Shown piece by piece: positions 8,290-17,397 of a stretch of DNA of 64,000 nucleotides. The DNA is from Massilia sp. R2A-15 (GTDB taxonomy: Bacteria; Pseudomonadota; Gammaproteobacteria; Burkholderiales; Burkholderiaceae_D): positions 3,906,001-3,970,000 of the forward strand of contig NZ_CP131935.1 of NCBI RefSeq assembly GCF_030704305.1, read 5' to 3'. Position numbers and translations under genes: made by a program. How positions within the stretch are numbered: the first letter of the stretch is position 1; every line of letters begins with the position of its first letter. The notes below the pieces were generated by a model. The model was not told the origin of the DNA. It searched no databases and saw only the letters and a program-made list of their open reading frames with translations.

Positions 8290-9459
8290 TTAGGCTTTAC
8301 CAGCGGCAGCGGCGACAACGGCTTTCGCTGCGTCTTCCATCGTATCGGCGGCGATGATCGGCAGGCCGGAGTCGGCCAGCATCTTCTTGCCGATGTCTTC
8401 GTTGGTGCCCTTCATGCGGACAACCAGCGGCACTTGCAGCTGCACGGCCTTCGATGCGGTGATCACGCCTTCTGCGATCACGTCGCAGCGCATGATGCCG
8501 CCGAAAATGTTGACCAGGATGGCTTTCAGGCCCGGGTTCTTCAACATGATCTTGAACGCTTCGGTGACTTTTTCAGCCGTCGCGCCGCCGCCCACGTCGA
8601 GGAAGTTGGCAGGCTCGCCGCCGAACAGCTTGATGGTGTCCATGGTCGCCATGGCCAGGCCGGCGCCGTTGACCAGGCAGCCGATGTTGCCGTCGAGCGA
8701 AATGTAGGCGAGGTCGAATTTCGATGCTTCGACTTCGGCCGGATCTTCTTCGTCCAGGTCGCGGAAGGCGACGATTTCAGGCTGGCGGAACAGCGCGTTC
8801 GAGTCGAAGTTGAACTTCGCGTCGAGGGCGATGACCTTGCCCGAACCGGTGATGACCAGCGGGTTGATTTCGGCCAGCGATGCATCGGTTTCCCAGTAAG
8901 CCTTGTACAGGCCCTGCAGCTGAACGCGCGCATCGGCGATCGAGCCGGCCGGCACGCCGATCTTGGCGGAGATGTCGTCCGCTTCGGCGTCGGTCAGGCC
9001 GACGGCCGGATCGATCGCGATCGAGTGGATTTTTTCAGGATGCGAGTGAGCGACTTCCTCGATGTCCATGCCGCCTTCCGACGAGGCCATCAGCACGACG
9101 CGCTGCGAAACGCGGTCAGTGACCATCGACACGTACAGTTCCTGCTTGATGTCGGCGCCTTCTTCGATCAGCAGGCGACGGACCTTCTGGCCTTCAGGGC
9201 CGGTCTGGTGGGTGATCAGCTGCATGCCCATGATCTGGTCGGCATATTCCTTGACCTGCTCGAGCGACTTGGCGACCTTGACGCCGCCGCCTTTACCGCG
9301 GCCGCCAGCATGGATCTGCGCCTTGACGACCCAGACCGGTCCGCCCAGCGTTTCAGCCGCTTTGACGGCCTCTTCCACGGTCATGCACGGAATGCCGCGC
9401 GGTACCGTCACCCCGAACTTTCGGAGGATTTCCTTGCCTTGATACTCATGGATCTTCAT
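8290..9459 (-). CDS. sucC: Succinate-CoA ligase (ADP-forming), beta subunit
   Basis: 389-residue beta subunit with an N-terminal ATP-grasp domain (opening [17 protein letters not shown], then the glycine-rich [12 protein letters not shown]) and a C-terminal ligase domain ([19 protein letters not shown]). Residues and length match the family. It is the first gene of the sucCD operon; AGAAGGGAAG precedes the ATG. The 100 bp upstream is AT-richer than the genes and should hold the promoter, but I could not pick a convincing -35/-10 pair. Confidence 0.97.
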   Translation of the reverse strand: MKIHEYQGKEILRKFGVTVPRGIPCMTVEEAVKAAETLGGPVWVVKAQIHAGGRGKGGGVKVAKSLEQVKEYADQIMGMQLITHQTGPEGQKVRRLLIEEGADIKQELYVSMVTDRVSQRVVLMASSEGGMDIEEVAHSHPEKIHSIAIDPAVGLTDAEADDISAKIGVPAGSIADARVQLQGLYKAYWETDASLAEINPLVITGSGKVIALDAKFNFDSNALFRQPEIVAFRDLDEEDPAEVEASKFDLAYISLDGNIGCLVNGAGLAMATMDTIKLFGGEPANFLDVGGGATAEKVTEAFKIMLKNPGLKAILVNIFGGIMRCDVIAEGVITASKAVQLQVPLVVRMKGTNEDIGKKMLADSGLPIIAADTMEDAAKAVVAAAAGKA

Positions 9460-9560
9460 GCTGGCTTCCCTTCTTCAGAAACTGTGTTTGTAGAATTACG
9501 GTTGAAATACGATTGGTTCGCGCAACTGGCACGCGCACTGCGACTGCTAACTATTTACTA

Positions 9561-10127
9561 TCAACTATTGACGACTTTCAGTGCCCAACGCGGATAGTAG
9601 CGGGCAACGGCGGGACCATCGACGCGCAGCGCATGGCAGCGATCGAGCTGGAATGGACGTTCAGGGGAGTCATCGACCGCATCGCCGTCGCGCGTCTTGA
9701 TGACGTCATTGGCATAGGCCTGGATGGCGGCGGTCGGCAGCACCAACGCCAGTTCGGTCAGGTGGGTGCAGCCGAGCACGCCAGCGAGGCGGTCCTTCAG
9801 GTGCAGCCGGAAATGGTTCATCAGCGACAGGCCGACCAGGCTCTTGTAGGCCGGCGCGATGGTGTCGCAATAACCGGGATACGGCACCTTGTCGGAGGCC
9901 GCTTCGGCATCGACGATGACCAGGTCGCGGTTGATCGTGATGCGCAGGTTCAGGTCGTGCACCGGGTCGCCGCCTTCGCGCAGGCCGGAGGCGAGCTGGA
10001 TGTCGTTGACCTTCACGTCGCTGATGCGCGCGTCGAGATCCCACAGGCCATCCTCGCGCGCAAAGGCGTCAACGTGGATCGCGCGGGTATGCCGTAAAGC
10101 GCGGCGAACAGGTGGAGACAAGGGCAT
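9561..10127 (-). CDS. DUF2889 family protein
   Basis: 188-residue protein of the DUF2889 family, recognised from MPLSPPVRRALRHTRAI at the start, the internal LRITINRDLVIVDAEAASD strand region and GCTHLTELALVLPTAAIQA. No catalytic function is known for the family. A conserved Cys and His occur in GCTHL. I chose the ATG at 10127 because it matches the family N-terminus; the open frame extends 19 codons further. It lies upstream of sucC on the same strand with 101 bp between, so it may be a separate unit. Confidence 0.8.
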   Translation of the reverse strand: MPLSPPVRRALRHTRAIHVDAFAREDGLWDLDARISDVKVNDIQLASGLREGGDPVHDLNLRITINRDLVIVDAEAASDKVPYPGYCDTIAPAYKSLVGLSLMNHFRLHLKDRLAGVLGCTHLTELALVLPTAAIQAYANDVIKTRDGDAVDDSPERPFQLDRCHALRVDGPAVARYYPRWALKVVNS

Positions 10128-10262
10128 AGAGACCAGGGCCGGCGATGCGGCGGTAAATAGTGATGCAGCCGTGTGCTGATGCACGTCGCCGCAGTTTCTA
10201 CGGAGACAACCGCTCTTGCGGCGCTGCTAAAACCCCAAAAGTTTAGCACAAGACTGCGCTCG

Positions 10263-10275
10263 GTTGCACTGCAAC
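10263..10275. promoter_or_regulatory. Palindrome GTTGCA-C-TGCAAC, possible operator
   Basis: A perfect 6+1+6 inverted repeat about 135 bp upstream of the DUF2889 gene, in a locally AT-rich stretch. It resembles a small-repressor operator (TGCA half-sites are used by PhaR-type regulators), but no regulator gene is nearby. Confidence 0.3.
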
Positions 10276-10350
10276 ATAGAATTTTGCCCGATATTGAGCG
10301 ATTTTATTGCCTCTTGATTAAGGTTATGCGGTGTGCGCGCCGCTGGAGTC

Positions 10351-10378
10351 GGGAGTCTGGTCCTGCGGACCTGTCCCC
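10351..10378. repeat. Family A palindromic repeat, degenerate copy
   Basis: The sequence GGGAGTCTGGTCC-TGC-GGACCTGTCCCC matches the family A consensus with single-base changes in both arms. Confidence 0.7.
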
Positions 10379-10533
10379 GTTGGTGGCGATCCCGAGACGG
10401 CCCGCTGCGAAGCGGGGGTGGGCGGCGATGACAAGCCAGGCGGCAGCGGCTTCGAGATGAACAGCGTCATCAGCTTAAAGGTGGGAAGTAGTTGCAGCGC
10501 CGGATCGAGCGGCGAATCGCCGGGCTCGCGCGC

Positions 10534-10611
10534 AAAAAAAAAGCGCGGCGCCTTCCGCCGGTGAGGAGTATGCGCGCTCAACCGAAGTTGCCGCATACGG
10601 CGAAAGGCGCC
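10534..10611 (-). ncRNA. Candidate structured small RNA or elaborate terminator downstream of recX
   Basis: On the minus strand the RNA folds into nested helices. The outer 14-bp stem pairs 10598-10611 with 10547-10560, with one U-G wobble. The middle stem pairs CGCATA (10592-10597) with TATGCG (10569-10574). The inner stem CAAC/GUUG is capped by an extra-stable C(UUCG)G tetraloop. It ends GCGC followed by nine U (10542-10534), a classical intrinsic terminator end. On the 3' side an eight-base bulge CUCCUCAC (10568-10561) stays unpaired and is complementary to a Shine-Dalgarno sequence. I saw no strong promoter just upstream, so it may be processed from or terminate the recA-recX transcript, which ends 220 bp away. 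Confidence 0.55.
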
Positions 10612-10710
10612 TTGCTGGGAAATCGTTATCCAATCAACGGGTCCAAGCCCGAAAGACCAGCCCCGGCAGAGATGCCGCCGCCGCTTTTTCGCGCGCGGCG
10701 ACGACGACGA

Positions 10711-10738
10711 TGGGGTCAGGTCCGCGGGACCAGACCCC
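10711..10738. repeat. Family A palindromic repeat
   Basis: TGGGGTCAGGTCC-GCG-GGACCAGACCCC, close to the family consensus, in the recX 3' intergenic region. Confidence 0.85.
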
Positions 10739-10782
10739 GGTTTCGCCGACCGCGCGGCCTTGCGAACGGCACCGACAGAACC

Positions 10783-10808
10783 GAGGTCAGGTCCACGGAC
10801 CTGACTTC
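10783..10808. repeat. Family A palindromic repeat, short copy
   Basis: GAGGTCAGGTCC-A-CGGACCTGACTTC, about 20 bp beyond the recX stop and in tandem with the copy at 10711. Confidence 0.65.
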
Positions 10809-10829
10809 CAACCTCACCCGCTTCGGCGG

Positions 10830-11285
10830 CTATTCGAACTCGTCGTCGCTGCCCTTGATGGCCTTGCGCACCGCCGACTGCGAGAAGCCGCGCGTGAGCA
10901 AAAAGCGCATCTGCTTCGCGCGCCCCGCCGCATCCGTCGCCACTTCGCCAAACTTGCGCTGCCAGACCTCGGCGGCGCGCGCCGCTTCGGTGTCGGCCAG
11001 CCCCGCCTTGAGCTCGGCCAGCGCTTCGCCCTTGACGCCATGCTGCTGCAGTTCGGCGACGATGCGATTGTTGCCGTAGCGCGCTCCGCGCCGGTGAATC
11101 AGCGACTCGGAAAAGCGTTCCTGCGACAGCCAGTTGTTTTGTTCGAGGAAGTCGAGCAGCGCATTGACGTCGTCGCCCTCTTCCGCATACTTCGCCAGCT
11201 TGCGCCCCAGTTCGAGCCGGCTGTGCTCGCGCATCGACAGGAAGCGCAATGCCCGGCCCTTCAGGCTCAGCTGGGGCGCAGCCAT
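10830..11285 (-). CDS. recX: Regulatory protein RecX
   Basis: 151-residue helical protein that binds RecA filaments and limits their extension. Family features are the N-terminal [19 protein letters not shown] helix, the central [23 protein letters not shown] segment and the C-terminal [18 protein letters not shown]. It follows recA by 4 bp on the same strand, as in many proteobacteria, so it shares the LexA-controlled recA promoter. Confidence 0.95.
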   Translation of the reverse strand: MAAPQLSLKGRALRFLSMREHSRLELGRKLAKYAEEGDDVNALLDFLEQNNWLSQERFSESLIHRRGARYGNNRIVAELQQHGVKGEALAELKAGLADTEAARAAEVWQRKFGEVATDAAGRAKQMRFLLTRGFSQSAVRKAIKGSDDEFE

Positions 11286-11289
11286 GGTA

Positions 11290-12372
<1,083 letters not shown>

Positions 12373-12431
12373 GGTGTTCTTTCAGTCTGGAATAAGGGCT
12401 GGTCAAGGGCCAGCGGGCCGGCACAGACGAC

Positions 12432-12460
12432 ACTGTACAAAAATACAGTAGTCTTTGCAA
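12432..12460 (-). promoter_or_regulatory. recA promoter with LexA (SOS) box
   Basis: On the minus strand a -35 TTGCAA (12460-12455) and a -10 TACAGT (12437-12432) are 17 bp apart. The LexA box CTGTACAAAAATACAG (12433-12448, read on plus; consensus CTGT-N8-ACAG) covers the spacer and most of the -10, so LexA would block RNA polymerase. Start of transcription is about 50 nt before the recA ATG. Confidence 0.92.
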
Positions 12461-12572
12461 GCGGTGTTTTCGCGGCGTGTGAAAAATATCAAAATTGGGC
12501 AAACGGCAGCAAAAACTCGCCATGAGGCGCTAAATGCAACACAATGGTCACTTCGATATCACGGGGTCCGCC

Positions 12573-13265
12573 ATGCGTATTTTACTTGCCGAGGATGATA
12601 GCGTGCTTGCCGATGGATTGACGCGTTCGCTGCGCCAGTCCGGGTACGCCATCGACTGCGTCAAGAACGGCCCCGACGCCGACACCGCGCTGTCGACCCA
12701 GGAATTCGACCTCTTGATCCTCGACCTGGGCCTGCCCAAGATGAGCGGCCTGGAAGTGCTGCGCCGCCTGCGCGCCCGCGCCTCGCTGCTGCCGGTGCTG
12801 ATCCTGACGGCGGCCGATTCGATCGAGCAGCGCGTCAATGGCCTGGACCTGGGCGCCGACGATTACATGGCCAAGCCGTTCGCGCTGTCCGAGCTCGAGG
12901 CGCGGGTGCGCGCGCTGACCCGGCGCGGCGCCGGCGGCGGCGCAACGGTGATCCGCCACGGCCCGCTGTCGTACGACCAGGTCGGGCGCAGCGCCTACAT
13001 CAACGACCAGATGCTCGACCTGTCGGCGCGCGAACTGGGCCTGCTAGAGATCCTGCTGGCGCGCACCGGCCGGCTGGTCTCCAAAGAGCAGCTGGTGGAC
13101 CACCTGTGCGAATGGGGCGAGGAAGTGTCGAACAACGCCATCGAAGTGTACGTGCACCGGCTGCGCAAGAAGATCGAGGTGGGCGGCGTGCGCATCGCCA
13201 CCGTGCGCGGCCTGGGCTACTGCCTCGAACGCAGCGCCGCCGAACCGGGTCCCGAATCGAAGTGA
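12573..13265 (+). CDS. Response regulator, OmpR/PhoB family (TctD/QseB-like)
   Basis: 230 residues. The receiver domain (1-115) has acidic pocket residues D8/D9, phospho-acceptor D51 (LILDLGLPKMSG) and Lys in YMAKPF. The winged-helix DNA-binding domain (~125-220) ends with the typical EVYVHRLRKKIEVGGVRIATVRGLGY. Translation of the sensor kinase begins at GTG 13262, overlapping this gene's stop. The two genes downstream encode a sodium-coupled transporter in the same overlapping operon, so that transporter is the likely target or signal partner. The ATG at 12573 starts the domain directly; upstream in-frame codons have no supporting site. Confidence 0.93.
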   Translation: MRILLAEDDSVLADGLTRSLRQSGYAIDCVKNGPDADTALSTQEFDLLILDLGLPKMSGLEVLRRLRARASLLPVLILTAADSIEQRVNGLDLGADDYMAKPFALSELEARVRALTRRGAGGGATVIRHGPLSYDQVGRSAYINDQMLDLSARELGLLEILLARTGRLVSKEQLVDHLCEWGEEVSNNAIEVYVHRLRKKIEVGGVRIATVRGLGYCLERSAAEPGPESK

Positions 13266-14782
13266 AGGCGCGCGAGAGCAGCCCTGCCCTGCCCGCTGCC
13301 GCCGGCATCGAGCTGGCGCAGCCGGCCGGCGCCGAGGCGGACGAGAACATCCAGCATTCGCTGTTCGGCGAGATCCTCGACTGGATGCTGGCGCCGCTGC
13401 TGCTGCTGTGGCCAATGAGTATCGCCATCACCTACCTGGTGGCCAAGTCGATCGCAAACCAGCCGTTCGATCATGCGCTGGAGGACAGCGTGACGGTGCT
13501 GGCGCAGCAGGTGCGCGAGGTGGACGGCAAGGTGGTCTCGCGCCTGGCCGGCGGCGCGCGCGAGGTGCTGCGCGCCGACGACATCGACAACGTCTACTTC
13601 CAGATCGCCGGGCCGCACGCGGAGTTCGTCGACGGCGACCGCGACCTGCCGGCGCCGCCCGAGGACGAGCGCAATCGCGGCGCGACGGTCCTGTTCCGCA
13701 ACGACGCCATGCACGGCACGCCGGTGCGCATCGCCTATTCCTATGTGAACCTGCGCCCGGCGACGGCGCGCGGCGAGCCGCCGCCGCAGGCGCTGATCCA
13801 GGTGGCCGAGACGCTCGACAAGCGCGCGCAGCTGGCCAACGAAATCATCAAGGGCGTGATCCTGCCACAGTTCATCATCCTGCCGATCGTGCTGGGCCTG
13901 GTGTGGCTGGCGCTCGCGCGCGGGCTGTCGCCGCTGGCGCAGCTGCAGGAGCGCATCCGCGCGCGCCGTCCGGACGACCTGTCGCCGATCGATTCGCGCC
14001 AGGTGCCCGAGGAGATCTCGCCGCTGGTCGGCTCGCTCAACGAGATGCTCGAGCGCCTGTCGCAGACCATCGAGCTGCAGAAGCGCTTCATTGCCGACGC
14101 CGCGCACCAGATGAAGACCCCGCTGGCCGGCATGCGCATGCAGTCGGAGCTGGCGCTGCGCCAGGTCGACCCGGACGAGATCCACCGCTCGCTCGAGCAG
14201 CTGGCCAAGAGTTCGGAGTCGGCCACGCGGCTGGTCAACCAGCTGCTGGCGCTGGCGCGGGCGGAGAACCAGCCGGCGCGCGGCGAGGCGTTCGAGCAGG
14301 TCGACCTGGCGGCCGTTGCGCGCGCGACGGTGCAGGACTGGGTGCAGGCCTCGTTCGCGCACGGCATCGACCTCGGTTTCGAGCCGCCGGACGCGCCGGT
14401 CGTCGTCGCGGCCAATGCGCTGATGCTGCGCGAGCTGCTGTCGAACCTGATCGACAATGCGCTGCGCTACACGCCCGACGGCGGCAGCGTCACCGTGCGC
14501 GTGCGCAGCGCGGCCGGCGTGGCGATGCTCGAAGTGGAAGACACCGGACCGGGCATCGCGCCGTCCGAGCGCGCGCGCGTGTTCGAGCGCTTCTACCGCA
14601 TCCTCGGCAGCGGCGCGCCTGGCAGCGGGCTCGGTCTGGCGATCGTGCGCGAGATCGCCCAGCAGCACGGCGCCGAAGTCGAGATTTTCAACAATCCCCA
14701 CAGCCCCCTGAAGCAGGCGGCCGGAAGCCTGTTCCGCGTGAGCTTCCCGCCGCCCGAACCGCCCCATGACGAAGACGCCTGA
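13262..14782 (+). CDS. Sensor histidine kinase (TctE/QseC-like)
   Basis: 506 residues, inner membrane. TM1 is about 42-62 and TM2 about 198-220, with a ~135-residue periplasmic sensor between them of the 2CSK_N type. HAMP-like linker follows, then the dimerisation helix with phospho-acceptor H282 (FIADAAHQMKTPLAG). The ATPase domain has NLIDNALRYTPDGG (N box), EDTGPGI (G1) and GSGLGLAIV (G2). Start is GTG 13262, which overlaps the regulator's TGA (GTGA). It pairs with the upstream regulator. The downstream gene overlaps it by 17 bp. Confidence 0.93.
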   Translation: MKARESSPALPAAAGIELAQPAGAEADENIQHSLFGEILDWMLAPLLLLWPMSIAITYLVAKSIANQPFDHALEDSVTVLAQQVREVDGKVVSRLAGGAREVLRADDIDNVYFQIAGPHAEFVDGDRDLPAPPEDERNRGATVLFRNDAMHGTPVRIAYSYVNLRPATARGEPPPQALIQVAETLDKRAQLANEIIKGVILPQFIILPIVLGLVWLALARGLSPLAQLQERIRARRPDDLSPIDSRQVPEEISPLVGSLNEMLERLSQTIELQKRFIADAAHQMKTPLAGMRMQSELALRQVDPDEIHRSLEQLAKSSESATRLVNQLLALARAENQPARGEAFEQVDLAAVARATVQDWVQASFAHGIDLGFEPPDAPVVVAANALMLRELLSNLIDNALRYTPDGGSVTVRVRSAAGVAMLEVEDTGPGIAPSERARVFERFYRILGSGAPGSGLGLAIVREIAQQHGAEVEIFNNPHSPLKQAAGSLFRVSFPPPEPPHDEDA

Positions 14783-15110
14783 TCCCATCATTCCCCTGGC
14801 CGACGCCGGCGCCGCGGCCCAGCGCCAGCTGGTGCTGCAAGGCGCGCGCGCCACGCACTGGCAGCGCACGCGCCGCCTGACCGGCGCCCTGCTGGCGCTG
14901 TGGCTCGCCACCACCTTCTGCAGCGCGTTCTTCGCGCGCGAACTGGCGGGCCTGACCGTGTTCGGCTGGCCGCTGCCGTTCTACCTCGCCGCGCAAGGCG
15001 CCGCCCTGATCTACCTGGCGATCCTGGCGGTGTACGCGCTGGCCATGCGCATCTACGACCGCGCCTACCGCAACCGCCTGGGTCCAGCGCAGGCCGGAGA
15101 CGCCGCTTGA
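14766..15110 (+). CDS. DUF4212 protein, small subunit of sodium:solute symporter
   Basis: 114 residues with two hydrophobic segments (about 38-58 and 70-94) around the family signature, and the end reading MRIYDRAYRNR. DUF4212 proteins are encoded next to SSS-family symporters and are regarded as their small subunit. It overlaps the kinase gene by 17 bp, and its stop overlaps the likely TTG start of the symporter, so all four genes form one unit. Confidence 0.88.
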   Translation: MTKTPDPIIPLADAGAAAQRQLVLQGARATHWQRTRRLTGALLALWLATTFCSAFFARELAGLTVFGWPLPFYLAAQGAALIYLAILAVYALAMRIYDRAYRNRLGPAQAGDAA

Positions 15111-17155
15111 ACGCCGCGTCCAGCATGTTTTCGCGCCTGGCGCGCTACTACCTGTATTTCACTGGCTGCTTCGGCGCTTTCCTGATCGCGCTGGCGCTGC
15201 TGGAGCAGGAAGGCATGCCGCGCGTGTGGATCGGCTACCTGTTCATGTTCGCCACCATCGCGCTGTACGCAGGCATCGGCGTGATCAGCCGCACCTCGAA
15301 CGTGTCTGAATACTATGTCGCCGGGCGCCGCGTGCCGGCCCTGTTCAACGGCATGGCCACCGCCGCCGACTGGATCTCGGCGGCCAGTTTCATCAGCCTG
15401 GCCGGCGGCCTGTACCTGCACGGCTTCGACGGCCTGGCCTACATCATGGGCTGGACCGGCGGCTACGTGCTGGTGGCGCTGCTGATCGCGCCCTACCTGC
15501 GCAGGTTCGCCCAGTACACCATCCCCGACTTCCTGGCCGCGCGCTACGGCGGCGAACCGGGAGGGCGCGGCACGCCGGTGCGCATGATGGCCGTCGGCGC
15601 CACCATCATCGTCTCGTTCACCTACGTGGTGGCGCAGATCTACGCGGTCGGCCTGATCGCCTCGCGCTTCACTGGCGTCGATTTTTCGGTCGGGATTTTC
15701 CTCGGCCTGGCCAGCATCCTGGTGTGCTCCTTCCTCGGCGGGATGCGCGCGATCACCTGGACCCAGGTGGCGCAGTACATCATCATCCTGGTCGCCTTCC
15801 TGATTCCGACCATGTGGCTGTCGGCCAAGCACGCCGGCAACCCGCTGCCGCAGGTGGCTTACGGCGCGGTGCTGTCGAAGCTGGCCCAGCGCGAGATCCA
15901 GATCGAGAACGATCCGAAGGAACAGCAGGTGCGCGCGATGTTCCGCCAGCGCGCCGATGCTTACGCGGCCCGGATCAAGGCGCTGCCGGCGTCGTGGGAA
16001 GCGGGCAAGTTCGAGGCGCAGCAGCGGCTCGACGAGATCCGGCTGCGCCACGGCTCGCTGATGGAAATTCGCGCCATCGAGCGCCAGCTGGCCGCCTATC
16101 CGAAGACGGTGGAGGAGGCCGCGCGCACCTGGGCCGAGCTGCAGGCGGCCAACCTGGCGCGCGCCCAGCCGCCCGAACCGCACGCGACGCCCTTCCCCGG
16201 CGAAAACCGCGAGCAGTCCGACAGCCGCCGCAACAACTTCGTCGCGCTGGTGTTCTGCCTGATGCTCGGCACGGCGGCGCTGCCGCACATCCTGATGCGC
16301 TCCTACACCACGCCGTCTGTGCAGCAGGCGCGCACCTCGGTGTTCTGGACGCTGTTCTTCATCCTGCTGGTGTACCTGACCATCCCGGCGCTGGCGGTGC
16401 TGGTCAAGTACGACATCTACACGCGCCTGGTGGGCAGCGACTTCGCCCACCTGCCGACCTGGATCTCGTACTGGGCCAGCGTGGACAAGCTCAATCCGCT
16501 GATCGGCATCGCCGACATCAACCGCGACGGCATCGTGCAGCTGGCCGAAATCGCCATCGACGGCGACGTGCTGGTGCTGGCCACGCCGGAGATCGGCGGC
16601 CTGCCCTACGTCATTTCCGGGCTGGTGGCGGCGGGCGGGCTGGCCGCCGCGCTGTCGACCGCGGACGGGCTGCTGCTGGCCATCTCGAACGCGCTGTCGC
16701 ACGACATCTATTACAAGACGGTGGACCCGGCGGCGTCGACCCAGAAGCGGGTGACGATCTCCAAGCTGCTGCTGCTGGCGGTGGCGTTCACCGCCGCCTA
16801 CGCCGCGTCGCAGAAGCCGGCCGACATCCTCTCGCTGGTTGGCGCGGCGTTCTCGCTGGCCGGCTCGGCGCTGTTCCCGGCGCTGGTGCTGGGGGTGTTC
16901 TGGAAGCGCGCCAACCACGCCGGCGCCCTGGCCGGCATGGTGGCCGGCTTCGTCGTGTGCATCTACTACATGCTGCACACGAACCCGATCCTGGGCGGCA
17001 GCGCGGCGGCGCAGTGGTTCCACATCGCGCCGATTTCGGCCGGCGTGTTCGGGGTACCGGCAGGGATGGCGGTGCTGGCGGCGGTCAGCCTGCTCACGCG
17101 CGCGCCGGACGCGGCCAGCGGCGCCTTCGTCGACCATGTGCGGGCGCCGGAATAG
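15107..17155 (+). CDS. Sodium:solute symporter, large subunit (VC_2705/ActP-like), with insert and EF-hand-like loop
   Basis: 682 residues from TTG 15107, or 676 from ATG 15125. GGAG lies 7 nt before the TTG, and the TTGA overlaps the upstream stop, so I prefer it. About 13 membrane segments of the SSS family are visible; AATAADWISAASFISLAGGL-type sequence and ALSTADGLLLAISNALSHD are hallmark sodium-binding regions. Two features stand out. A hydrophilic, helical insert lies between membrane segments at about 240-375. A loop D470-INRDGIVQLA-E481 fits the 12-residue EF-hand calcium loop (D1, N3, D5, G6, E12). The substrate is unknown; related systems carry acetate or other small carboxylates. 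Confidence 0.88.
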   Translation: MNAASSMFSRLARYYLYFTGCFGAFLIALALLEQEGMPRVWIGYLFMFATIALYAGIGVISRTSNVSEYYVAGRRVPALFNGMATAADWISAASFISLAGGLYLHGFDGLAYIMGWTGGYVLVALLIAPYLRRFAQYTIPDFLAARYGGEPGGRGTPVRMMAVGATIIVSFTYVVAQIYAVGLIASRFTGVDFSVGIFLGLASILVCSFLGGMRAITWTQVAQYIIILVAFLIPTMWLSAKHAGNPLPQVAYGAVLSKLAQREIQIENDPKEQQVRAMFRQRADAYAARIKALPASWEAGKFEAQQRLDEIRLRHGSLMEIRAIERQLAAYPKTVEEAARTWAELQAANLARAQPPEPHATPFPGENREQSDSRRNNFVALVFCLMLGTAALPHILMRSYTTPSVQQARTSVFWTLFFILLVYLTIPALAVLVKYDIYTRLVGSDFAHLPTWISYWASVDKLNPLIGIADINRDGIVQLAEIAIDGDVLVLATPEIGGLPYVISGLVAAGGLAAALSTADGLLLAISNALSHDIYYKTVDPAASTQKRVTISKLLLLAVAFTAAYAASQKPADILSLVGAAFSLAGSALFPALVLGVFWKRANHAGALAGMVAGFVVCIYYMLHTNPILGGSAAAQWFHIAPISAGVFGVPAGMAVLAAVSLLTRAPDAASGAFVDHVRAPE

Positions 17156-17220
17156 CTTGCCGCCGGGCATCTACGCTGCTATTCTCACAAGCATTGTATT
17201 TTTATCACACCTGCATATGT

Positions 17221-17358
17221 GACGAGCTGGTGAGGGCGATCAATCCGTACTCAGGCATGGTGGTGTATGAGGAAGAGGGCCGCGGCTGGTACTTGACGAT
17301 GCACCGCATCGACTACCGGAGCCGCGCCGAGCAATACCTGAAAAAAACCGGCAAGCCA
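17221..17358 (+). pseudogene. Remnant C-terminus of a third S9 peptidase gene
   Basis: 46 codons match the end of the two intact peptidases downstream (shared MVVYEEEG-GW, then a diverged RIDY-SRAEQYLKKTGKP). The catalytic histidine of EEEGHGW is Arg here (CGC at 17281), and the stop codon position reads CAA, so the frame runs on into the next gene. The sequence after it resembles the spacer that follows the first intact copy. No start or promoter of its own is seen. It is a deletion relic of a tandem array. Confidence 0.85.
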
Positions 17359-17397
17359 CAAGCTTTCGCCGCTTCTTCAACTTCAACCGGAACCGCC

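Larger units (their letters stand above)
10128..10533. other. Gene-free stretch, first part of a 700-bp intergenic region
   Basis: No supported coding region. It contains the presumed promoter of the DUF2889 gene, a 13-bp palindrome at 10263-10275 and a decayed family A repeat at 10351-10378. The rest of the interval to 10829 holds the structured RNA (10534-10611) and further family A copies. Confidence 0.6.

Noticed and set aside
10492..11079. Plus-strand frame with GAGGAG and ATG near 10570
   Set aside because: The apparent ribosome-binding site is the stem and bulge of the structured RNA, and the downstream frame is antisense to recX without protein-like composition.
17156..17220. Longer relic of the third S9 peptidase
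   Set aside because: Similarity to the intact copies fades before 17221, and nothing further upstream aligns up to the symporter stop.
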